NCBI GenBank assembly: GCA_033557835.1
Contig: JAWQRO010000097.1
Coordinates: 1 to 58,681 of the forward strand
DNA length: 58,681 nucleotides
Direction of reading: 5' to 3'
Source: Helochares maculicollis
Taxonomy: Eukaryota > Arthropoda > Insecta > Coleoptera > Hydrophilidae
The first letter of the stretch is position 1; each line of letters starts with the position of its first letter. Of this stretch, positions 49,801 to 58,681 are shown piece by piece. The translations under genes and the position numbers were made by a program. The notes beneath the pieces were generated by a model. It was not told where the DNA came from and made no database searches. It worked only from the letters and a program-made list of their open reading frames with translations.

Positions 49801-52735
49801 CTTTAAGCATAAACAAGAAGGTGATTCTTTGAAATACCGATAAAATTCGTCTGTCGTCGTTCGACCGACGACGTCATAGGAAATTCCAACAGTGGCTCTT
49901 AACATGTACATGTAATTAATATCTCGATTACTAATTATGCTTCAAAGTGCAAATAAAAACCTGTCGCTTATTATTTCTAATATCTACCACCCCTATAAGG
50001 TTGTAACTTAATTTTGAAACACCCTGTATATTTTATATTTATGATTTTAATAGTTAAATGTAAAAATATAGTTTATACTTATATCTTACATCATTTATAG
50101 TCGACCACAGATACAGACCAGTTTATGTTTACGATATTTTTAGTGTCCCTAATTGCTTACATTTTTATAAATTAAATATAAATCCGATTACATTTATAGT
50201 TGGTTTGGCTGTTCCTGTATTGAATGTATGCGGAGAAAATTTTAATTTTAGAAGATTATAAATGCAGTAAAAGATAAATGGTAGAGAAGTGTCGGCAATA
50301 CTTCATAAATGATAAAAAAAATACAAAACTGTTCAAAAATGGCCCCATGAATTTGTTTGTACTTGAATTTGTTATTCGCATTAGCAATAACAAAGAAATT
50401 ATGAAATGTTTTGAAAAATCCGATATCTTAAAAATTGACGAAACTTGTATTAAACACTTCCTACTAGTTGGTATCTCTATTTCGATTTATTTGCCGTGTG
50501 CTAAATATGTTGACGCGTTCATATATACTATATAAATTTTGTTTTACCTTCAGTTTTAGTTAAAGATGACAAATCCATTAATGCATAATATACAGATGTT
50601 AAAAAATTTAAAGAAGGATATCACTTTATTTTGATTGAAGTAAGTATAGGAAAGTTGGTACGGATTGAACCGACATAAAGTGTATAGATGAAATAGTAAA
50701 GTAAAATGGGTTTAGATATTCCAATCAAAACGCACTTATTCTGCTATCTGGTGAACCTGTCTTAGACAATTTTCGATTAAACATTTACATATTGTTCAAA
50801 AACATCACCTTCTTTTGAACAATTAAATTAAAGCGGTTATTTGCATTTCTAGTGTCTACACATTTTCTTTCACTTCTCGTTTTTACATAAGTGCAAAATT
50901 AACAACCCGTGACTTACTGTGTTTCGCGCGTATAAAAAGCATATACTTTAAAACTAGAAAATCGATTCCTGATAAATGTTCTTGATTGTGCGTGGGAAAA
51001 AGACTTTCTTACATGTTAAAGATTGCATGAATTTGTTTGTAATACCTACCTACGTAGAAAATTGTCTATACAAAGCAAAAATAAATCCTGGATTTCAAAT
51101 ATTTATCACGTTTTTAATGATAAGAAAATTCATAGGGAGATACAAGTTTGACAAAGAAGGATAATAAGCAGCCACGAAATTGATTTTAAATACATAGTAT
51201 ACATAATGGGTTTATACAAACATTTTCTTTTAAATGTAAAAGGGCAGTATATATAAAACAAAACTAGTACTTCCCCTTTTATATAGTCTTCCCTTGAAAT
51301 ATTTTATCATAGCTGATGTAAGCAAAATATTATTTTTGCGAGGAAAGACTTTCACAGAAGGTGTTTCCGTGAGGGGCGCTTAATCACACACAAATAAGGG
51401 ATAATATGGTTTTGCTAAAAATATTACATGAACTGAAGATGAAGCTCTATGTTTTTCTGTCATGTTGGCTTCGCTTTACTTGGTTAATATGTGATAAATC
51501 AACTGATTGGATTATGCAAGTATCTACCTAATACACCTACAAGTTGAGTGAAATGTTTAATTTCGAGATCAAACTTCCCTTAGGTAATTTCAGTTTCAGT
51601 GAAAGGCATTAATTATTAAAAGTTAACAGTTGCTGACGCGTGTTAGGGGAATACCCACCACTAGATCTTGTTTAACTGTTTGTTCAAAACTTAATTTTTT
51701 ACTTTGTGTATATGCAATCAGTTATCAAATACTTATTATTGAATAAATAAATGACACGATATTTCTCAAGAGCTTTAAATTTAAATTTCATAAATCAAAT
51801 CTTGAAATGAAGCGAAGAGTATTTTTATATGGAGAAATAAATGTTTAATATGAAATGCACAAACTATACAAAAATAACTACTTCTTCGACGTAGAGGCCT
51901 AATTTAATAGAAACAAAACCATTATACAAATGTTCTGATATAAAATTAACAATGTACATTTAAATTAAGTAATTAGCAGTAACCTTATTTAAGGATCGAT
52001 ATATATAAAATAAATGTAAAATCAATGCAATTTAGGAACTCGTTTCAGAGAAAAAGGTGGCATTTTTATTATAGAAGCCCAATATTTTATTTCTAGAACT
52101 TAGTAACAGTATATTTCAAATTAGTTCTCTACTGGGAAGTAATGACGTCCATTTTTTTAATAAATTTCTTCACTGTTTTACTCAGTTGGACGCATCTATA
52201 TAAAAATTATTGAACACCTTTTCGGCGAATTTTTCTATTTCATTTTATTCATACAGTTAAAATTTAAAAATAGCAAAAATAAATCTGGAGTAATTATTCT
52301 ATTAAAAAAGCACAGAAAGTTGTCAGAAATAAAAATTTATAAAATTAAATATTATAATATATTCAATTTGAAATTATGAAATGTCATGCATTATGAAAAC
52401 GCAGAAAAATTATCAATGATGAATATATTAAAAGTTCGCAGAGAGAAAGTTAAATCGACGAAATTGTTGTTTTCTCAGGAAAGTCTTGGAATCAGATGTA
52501 GGAATAATTTGTAGCTGGTGAAACATTTGGATAATTTAATAAATTAAATTAATTTGATAAAATTAAAAGAAGTGGTGGAAATATATAAACAGCCAGTATA
52601 ATTGAAACAGTAACAAAAATAATTAAATGCTTACCTGTCCTTAAAAACAAGATCCAATTCGTTATCAGGAATTGTGCCGTCAGTAACGTCTAGTAGAACG
52701 CAAATTGCTGCAATTGTTGACACGGGCAGCCACAT
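46824..52735 (-). CDS. Ilp7: Ilp7-type relaxin/insulin-like peptide precursor
   Basis: Secreted peptide hormone precursor, orthologous to Drosophila Ilp7. Three coding exons join in frame: 52735-52635, 47340-47180, 46999-46824; 145 residues. The signal peptide is MWLPVSTIAAICVLLDVTDG. The B chain contains EEAWHKERYTRCRETLLRH and continues LYWACEKDIYRITRR (cysteines 51 and 63, with the standard 11-residue gap), ending at a basic cleavage site R72-R73. The C peptide runs to RTRRGFNRR (103-111), and the A chain holds ECCSSSGCTWEEYAEYC (cysteines 120, 121, 126, 135), then PTNKR. The CC-x4-C spacing, one longer than in insulin, and the TWEEYAEYCP-NKR block are characteristic of Ilp7. All six cysteines are present. 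An acceptor directly abuts the ATG (52736-52737), so a separate 5' UTR exon exists further right. Intron 1 is 5.3 kb and carries two mobile elements. Confidence 0.96.
47450..48390 (+). mobile_element. decayed mariner in Ilp7 intron 1
   Basis: Plus-strand pieces in order: RRSPFLQNMITGDETLTMYN near 47840-47890 (the RIVTGDEKWI-type block), HHGNARPR near 48120, then SWDVLRHLPYSPELATFDFY near 48180-48235 (the HPPYSPDLAPSDYHLF block), and a C-terminal KEFFKARI...LPEHWGKIQ near 48310-48365. Frameshifts and stops are many and no inverted repeats were found. It is closer to the copies at 6.4 and 36.1 kb than to the mellifera-type copy. Confidence 0.7.
48570..50026. mobile_element. TIR-bounded non-autonomous DNA element
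   Basis: The two ends are inverted repeats: 48570-48588 (CAGGGTGTTGCAAAAATAA) and the reverse complement of 50008-50026 (CAGGGTGTTTCAAAATTAA) agree at 17 of 19 positions, and each is flanked outside by TA, as expected of a TA target duplication. The 1.46 kb between has no transposase-like reading frame but contains a 269-base tandem direct duplication. The superfamily is unassigned. It sits in Ilp7 intron 1, just right of the mariner remnant. Confidence 0.7.
48770..49298. repeat. two-copy diverged tandem direct repeat, period 269
   Basis: Copy 1 is about 48770-49040 and copy 2 about 49041-49298. Matching anchors keep the same order: GGCATCACAATCAAA (48780 and 49049), GTGAACACAAAACC/CATGAACACAAAACC, AAACAACCATT, TGACCTC(A/G)AA, TACATCA(C/T)ACATCGCAA and the TGTCAA...TCTTTAT end. 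They are clearly homologous but diverged by substitutions and small indels, so the duplication is old. Confidence 0.85.
50030..52634. other. rest of Ilp7 intron 1
   Basis: AT-rich intron DNA. Two plus-strand ORFs (50278-50535 and 50976-51164) resemble no family I know and share only a 16-base word around ATGAATTTGTTTGTA. Nothing else is recognised. Confidence 0.4.
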
Positions 52736-54246
52736 CTAAGAAGAATGTTTATAAATTAATTCAAGTCTCAAACGGAATGGATACACTTTTTCGAAAGATT
52801 TGTATCCCGCAAGAGTCAAGACCCCGATGGAAAAGAACTGCCAAAAGAGCCTCCACCATGAGTTAAAAGTTCTTTCCAGTGCAGCGCAGTCGCTGGAGGG
52901 GCAGCAATCTCGATACAAGAGTTACTTCTTTAAGATTGAATAGTAAACAGTGGTTGGTTTCCAATTGATCCCATAAATTTTATTAGTAGACCTTTTACGA
53001 GGTCTTGGAAGGAAGCTCCCACAAAATCAACAACAGAGATTATACGCGTATTTATTACACTTGTCGCCCACGTTGTATGTCCTTATTAGATTTACACTAC
53101 AGGACAGTTAAAAATTACTGCTCTTTTTTATCGCGCTCTTGCAATTAATTTTGTTCTTAAGACACAATAATTAACAAACACCCTTAATAAAATATAGTGT
53201 CATAATTTTATAAAAGCTCTGAGCTGTCTTCTGCGAATTGAGTTAATTATAGATCATAAAAGTCTTATATGACCGTTTATTTCAACTTCAACTTGTAGGG
53301 AATTACTAACTGATTTTTATTTATATTTGCTATATATATTTATAATTATAGCTACCAGGTGATTCTTTTACTACTAAATGAGAAGTTTTATAAAAAAAGT
53401 TATAAGCTAGCTTCAAACTTCGATAAATGTTTGATTTTGTAAAAATAGAGATAAGTGTATTTTCAGATGACATAAAAACTGTCCAAAAACAAGAGTTAGT
53501 TGCCAATGTATTTTTATATTACCCTAAATTGTAGAAAGTATATTATACGGAATGCATTGAGGAGTTTGAGAAAGTTATACTTTAAGTTTTTGATGGATAT
53601 CTTCGTTTTGAGAGCTTCTGATTTTTTGGCACTCTGGCACGTCTGCGTGTATATGAAAATACGATCGAACAGTTTGCGATGGAGCGCCGAAATTTGACAT
53701 ACAACCCTTATGCCAAACTCGAAGAAGTGTATCAACTTTTGGGAAATATAGAATCATTGGAAGTACCTATTTATGTGCACAGATTTGAATCGTTTGAAAG
53801 TAGTTAAAATTAAGCTATCGAGTTGTGCACTCATGCACATCTTAAATGCCAATCGAAATAAGTAGATACAAGATTTTTTCATGGTCCAAGTGCCGCAAGT
53901 GGTGTTTTTTTTTTAATTTTGAAAATTTCATTTTAAATAGGCCTTGAAATAAAAAAAAACAAAACTATTCTATAAGTGCTAGACATTGAATGTAGTTTTA
54001 TGTAAATCAAAAAAGTTGGACTTCATCTGCATATCTCAAAGGTGTGTTTCAATTTTCAGACTTGTGTGGATATTTTTTTGAATTTCAAAACATGCATATA
54101 GTAGGAAAGTCGGAATATAAGAAAACTCAAGTAAGCTTAGCTTACTCAGTATTCGCTAACTTCGCTCACTTGCACAAGTGGGGGTTACATTAAAGAGTAA
54201 AAACGCTTAAATATATATAGTATATAGGCATTGCAGGTATTAAAAA

Positions 54247-54304
54247 TGTAAAATATCAGTAATTTTGAGTTTTTATGTAAAATATCAGTAATTTTGAGTT
54301 TTTA
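54247..54304. repeat. exact 29-base tandem duplication
   Basis: The unit TGTAAAATATCAGTAATTTT plus nine further bases occurs twice head to tail with no mismatch (54247-54275 and 54276-54304), so it is recent. Confidence 0.95.
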
Positions 54305-54522
54305 AGCAAAAGCGTCTTCATATCGTGAATAATGTCATATCTCAGGATAATAATGATATTTGAAATATTTATTTTGAATTCTTGATTTTTATTTTATTTT
54401 GATTTTTGTATCTGTAACTCTAGCAAGATTATTTCATGTTTTTATTTTTTATAGAAAAAATACATTTTAAATCCACGGATTGTAGATCTATTTAGTATTA
54501 ATGTTATTGCTTCGGCTTTTTA

Positions 54523-54939
54523 ATGTATTGGATTGTTTTAATTACTTTAACTTGCCCATTAGAATCTCAAAAGGAGTATCCCAAAAGATTATGGCCGAGA
54601 AATATCACTAAGTTTTTGTTTTGCAAAGTAATGGAGGAGGTCGTTGTTTCTCGGAACGACGTGCAGCTATGTGTTCTGACGGATTTAATCCCAGAAACTA
54701 TTTTTAATATCGATAAGAAAATGGCATTCGTTCTCACCCTCACCCATGTTTATGAGGTAAGTATGGGCGCATGCAACGTACTTCAGCAGCAGCCAGGACG
54801 TAAAAGCAATACAGAGAGTTGTGGGAATCAACCGCCACCAACGTTCATACTGACCAAAGGCCAAGAAACCTCCCTTTATAAGAAGATTGGAGGGAGACAG
54901 CAAGGTGGACTCTGTTTAGAGCTATGGTCGAGAAGGTAG
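54523..54939 (+). CDS. unrecognised 138-codon ORF, doubtful
   Basis: Longest ORF of the 52.7-57.6 kb spacer and locally less AT-rich. The part up to about 54755 (MEEVVVSRNDVQLCVLTDLI onward) has coding-like codon choice and ends at a near-perfect donor, GAG|GTAAGTATGG (54757), so it may be an exon rather than an intact ORF. The remainder is low-complexity (QQQPGRKSNTES). No family was recognised; it could be a transposon fragment or chance. Confidence 0.25.
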   Translation: MYWIVLITLTCPLESQKEYPKRLWPRNITKFLFCKVMEEVVVSRNDVQLCVLTDLIPETIFNIDKKMAFVLTLTHVYEVSMGACNVLQQQPGRKSNTESCGNQPPPTFILTKGQETSLYKKIGGRQQGGLCLELWSRR

Positions 54940-57606
54940 GTAGAACACAAGTTGAACTGATGTAAAACATATATAAATAAAAGTAAATGGTAAATAAATA
55001 ATTATAGATTTTTTGTGGTAGATTATGGAAACAATCCTTATGGAAATCGTAATAATATATACATTTTTTTGTCAATTGATGTCCTACATTTTATACAGTT
55101 AAGTGAACACACTAAGCCTGAGATTGAAAAACTGATTTGTTGTTATCATATTTATAGCCTGCACTTGTAACCTAAAAGGTACAAAATATTTGCTACGATT
55201 TTAAACGATACAGGAAGATTTAACTTAAAATTGTAATAGTCGATGATAGAGCAAGGACATAAAATTTTTATACAAGATGGCTTAGCAACAGATAGACGCA
55301 TAAAAATATAACTGTTGTTCACAATCTGTTTTAATAGTTGCGATAAACACCATTTTAATAAAACTTTTTTTTTAAATAGCGCATGCAAGGAGTTTCAGCT
55401 TGAAACCATGGAACTTCATTCTTTCTACTTTAATGATTGCAATCTCGCTTGATCCCCAATATTCTTTAAAGTTGAATTTTCCAAATTTAATGTGTGATCT
55501 TGTAATCTTCAACTATATTTTGGATAGTATATTTATACATGTATATAGGAAAGTTGAGTGGATACACAAAAAAATTCAAAGTCCTTGCAAAATCTTTTTT
55601 AGTGTGATAAAAGAGTATTATTCAATATAAAATTGAATTTCTATAGTTAACTGTATGTGTATGTTTTTAAAAAAGTTTTCCAGCAATAATTTATTCAGTT
55701 CATTATTTAAATACGTGACATCAAGAAAAGTTATCACTTCAAACAGAAAGTACGGATGTTAATTACACTAGTTGTTAATATGAAGGTAAATATAAAAGAA
55801 GTGAACTATTAAATGTCCCGATGCACTGTTTATTTCTGTTGAGAATATATAACGGTTCAGCGCAATCCTGTGACAATTACCGACTATCCACACGTGGTGA
55901 CAGCTCTCAAACGCTAATTTATTCTCGTAGTGGCTACAAAATTACACCATTCATCACTCAAGCGTGCTTTAGAAAAGTAGAATTTTCCCAGGTACAGCTG
56001 GCTATAGTATTCACTTAAAGGACTAAAAAGCATTCAATGAACGAAATATTGGTTTTCATTAATTACTGCGAGTCGCTTTGCATTTCACGGTTTTTAAAAG
56101 TTTATTTATTATCAAATTGTCGGATACTTGTTTCTAAATTGGGCTTGCAAAGTATTATTAGCTATGTTTCAGATTTATTAAACGCTAAAATTAAATTTAT
56201 GTCCTCACCACAGATTTTCAATAGCGAAAAATAGAACGCTTTAAAATTCATTTCACATCTGATCACCATTAAAATATCTACTTTTGAATGTATAATGAAC
56301 CATTAACTGCAATAAATTTTAATTCTATTACATTTTCAGCTTGATGGAAAATTAGTTTTCGCCAAACATCGTTTTCTTACAAATTCTTTTTAATCTAAAA
56401 ATATTAGTTTCTGGTTCTATTGCAGCATGATAATGAATACAAATCTTTTACAATATTCTCAGTTTAAGTATTGTGCGTTGAGGTAAATTTTAAACAATAT
56501 TTGTAATGGTTATATCTTTACAGATAATAAAAGAAAACTTTATTAGCATTAACAAGTTAACTTTATGCACGCTTTTGTTACAAGTTTTATCTACTAATCA
56601 TCTCATGGGCTAAATAAAGACCAAAACCCACTCAATTAGCTGCGTTATTGAGCGTTCACTTCATAAACTAAGTTATAAATTTTTCTTGTGTACATTCTTT
56701 CTTATATGACAACTGGGGAACTATGAAAGTCACATAAATGAACCAAATTGGAATTCATATACATAATGTTACCGTGCACCTTATTGATCAAAATTTATTT
56801 CGTATATCAATGATTTTTCTCCAAGTTCGTTATACTTTATATTTTACGAATCGTTTGAGTAGGCGGTCTTTGTTATCTCCACGCCAAAATATGTAGTTAC
56901 ATTTTCCATAGATCACCATTCTAATAGCGCTCTTGGTAGTTTATGTGGTCGTAACGACAGTTAAAAATAAACTGTTAAATAAATATATCAGAGTGTTGTA
57001 ATTCTGCCTTATGTATTTAATTTTAATTCTATGCAATATATTTAAAAATTTAATTCGCACGCTTGAAAATATTTCATTTGTAAGATATTAGATTTGTTAT
57101 CAAGTTGTTGTCGATATTTGCAAAAAACTTGGGTCGGTCAGAACAATGACAGGATATCGTAAACGTCCATATATTATGGTGCTAATCGATGCTGGTTAAC
57201 CCCCAATGGAGTACAAGGACATAGGAAATGATAAGGTGAATTTTTAAAAGCAATATATATTACATTAAAACAATATTACGTAATCTAAGTAAAAATCTGC
57301 GAAAAGCGTGGCTAAATTTTTTTAAAAATACCAATTCCAATGAAATTTTTAGATATTAGTTTTGCTAATGCATGCACCACCCACAATATTAAAACATTCT
57401 TTTTGATGTTGAGCCAAACGTTACAATTTATATGTATGAATTCATAACGTCCAGGCAGAACGAAACTCCATTTCTGTTTTATTTCCGTAACAGAATTTCA
57501 TAATTAATATGACGTCTAAGCAAGTTTGCTATGTATTTTATTTTTATATTTTATTTAAACAAAATAACACATACAAACATAACACAAGGTGAAGAAAGAT
57601 CATTAC

Positions 57607-58477
57607 TTAAAACGGATTGTATTTATCAGTTGCGTGTAGAATATCCAAAGCTTTGATAAATGCCCTATAATCTATTTCGTCTCGCAACCCTCTTTCAAAA
57701 CTGAAACATTTGCATACAGCATCAAATTCAGTTCTGGATATCAAGTTATACATTCCTCTGACGGACAACGCCTTCAGGAACTGTTCTTGTGAAACGGTTC
57801 CACAATTCGTCTTATCATAATCCTAAAAATATAAATTATAAATATGATTATTTTGTATAGTGGCTTATTAAGCTTTGATTTGTTATAAGTTTTAAATGTG
57901 CCGTTAATAAAAATGCAAACCTGGAACAATGACAGCAAATTCATTTGAATATCAGGTTTCTTCTTTAATTTTTCTAAAGCTACAGAAGCAGTTCGTCTCT
58001 CTTCAAAGTTAAGGAAATTCTTTTCACAATCATTAGTTGGTACATGCTGCATAGGAACTATTAAAGGCGCTCTCTCTAAGCACATCTGCGTGAAAGCCTC
58101 TTCAATAACTTCTACAAATCGCCTATAATCCACACATTCTGGTCTCATAGGGGAAGCAAAGCTAAAACGAAGTAATACGTTTTCACTACAACGTAAATAT
58201 TCGTGCTTTACACATACATGTCACACAATGTTTCCACTTCATTTTCAGTTAGTTCAAATCGAGCAGTGCTTAAACCTCGTGCAAATGCACATCTACTAAT
58301 GACTTGTTGATTGCAAACATCAAAATCTTCCAAAAATTCTAGTACACGAATCCTTTCTCGAACAACTTTTCCTTTAATCTTGGCTAAAATCATTACTATA
58401 TCCTTCTCTTGTCTAGTGGGAGGTTTCGTAGGCTGAGGAGTGTTCAATCTTTGCATATCTTCCAAGTATCCTATGTA
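57607..58477 (-). CDS. EF-hand-like protein, 5' end outside window
   Basis: Three exons, 58477-58218, 58161-57921 and 57822-57607, join in frame to 238 residues plus stop. The acceptor at 58478-58479 shows that coding continues upstream, beyond or near the right edge. Visible segments: PPTRQEKDIVMILAKIKGKV, a helix-rich stretch with EFLEDFDVCNQQVISRCAFA and a FELTENEVETLCDIFASP block, VDYRRFVEVIEEAF, RAPLIVPMQHVP, then DYDKTNCGTVSQEQF and CFSFERGLRDEIDYRAFIKA. The alternation of F-x-D...F loops and helices is EF-hand-like, but the loops lack several calcium ligands (for example T and C where D/N is expected), so calcium binding is doubtful. I believe this is a conserved insect gene of unknown role, but I assign no symbol. 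The ATG at 58465 inside the first exon is probably not the true start. Confidence 0.75.
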
Positions 58478-58681
58478 CTAAAACAAAATTGGTTTAAAAA
58501 TATCAATCCTCTGGCTATTTTTGTTATGAAATTGAATCGATAATACCCCATTTCCTTTGGTTTGCTAATATATTATACATGACTAATAAATATAAATATA
58601 GCTTGGCAAGAATATTTAATAACTCAAACTTTACTGCGAGTATATTTTTGTGTATATTAATTGTGCTAATTTATATATATA

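Larger units (their letters stand above)
52740..57606. other. long spacer with Ilp7 upstream region
   Basis: It should contain the Ilp7 promoter and 5' UTR exon; the relatively GC-rich stretch 52790-52920 is the best guess for the latter. A 29-base exact tandem duplication is at 54247-54304, and a 138-codon ORF of unknown nature is at 54523-54939. No other gene, RNA or transposon was recognised. Confidence 0.4.

Noticed and set aside
50278..51164. Two plus ORFs in Ilp7 intron 1 sharing a 16-base word
   Set aside because: Composition matches the AT-rich background, the shared word is too short to show homology, and no family was recognised.
1..58681. tRNA, rRNA, CRISPR arrays, bacterial operons
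   Set aside because: No cloverleaf-like tRNA with A and B boxes, no rRNA-like conserved blocks and no regularly spaced repeats were seen; the spliced genes rule out a prokaryote.

Overview
The window is insect nuclear DNA: AT-rich, with intron-split genes using GT-AG splice sites, long non-coding spacers, several decayed DNA transposons, and clear orthologues of the insect genes chaoptin, rasputin and Ilp7. The exact order is not determinable from the sequence; a beetle or similar holometabolous insect is plausible but is only a guess.

Layout, left to right. (1) 652-5034 minus: chaoptin (chp), a leucine-rich-repeat photoreceptor adhesion protein, nine coding exons, cut at the left edge before its last exon(s). 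(2) 5.05-11.8 kb: spacer with a decayed mariner (minus) and a decayed non-LTR reverse transcriptase (plus). (3) 11848-12804 minus: histone variant H2A.Z/H2Av, with an exon that carries only the ATG. (4) 15009-16858 minus: SPARC, with a probable 5' UTR exon near 19.2 kb. (5) 25886-37949 minus: rasputin/G3BP, eight coding exons; its two large introns hold piggyBac and mariner remnants. (6) 39570-39959 minus: TMEM60-like four-helix membrane protein. (7) 41476-46248 plus: ALG8 glucosyltransferase, seven exons, whose first intron holds a jockey-like RT remnant and a mellifera-type mariner. (8) 46824-52735 minus: a complete Ilp7-type relaxin/insulin-like peptide precursor in three exons, only visible after splicing across a 5.3 kb intron that holds a mariner remnant and a TIR-bounded element with an internal tandem repeat. 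(9) 52.7-57.6 kb: spacer with nothing recognised. (10) 57607-58477 minus: 3' part of an EF-hand-like protein that continues beyond the right edge.

The genes do not form a pathway. Basement membrane (SPARC), chromatin (H2Av), stress-granule RNA binding (rasputin), ER N-glycosylation (ALG8), peptide hormone (Ilp7) and photoreceptor adhesion (chaoptin) are simply neighbours. All exon joins were done by hand from splice consensus, reading-frame phase and remembered family sequence; every join listed keeps the frame. I found no convincing new multi-gene system; the most useful observations are the hidden Ilp7 gene, a GC-AG intron in chaoptin, the ATG-only exon of H2Av, and the TIR element with its 269-base duplication.
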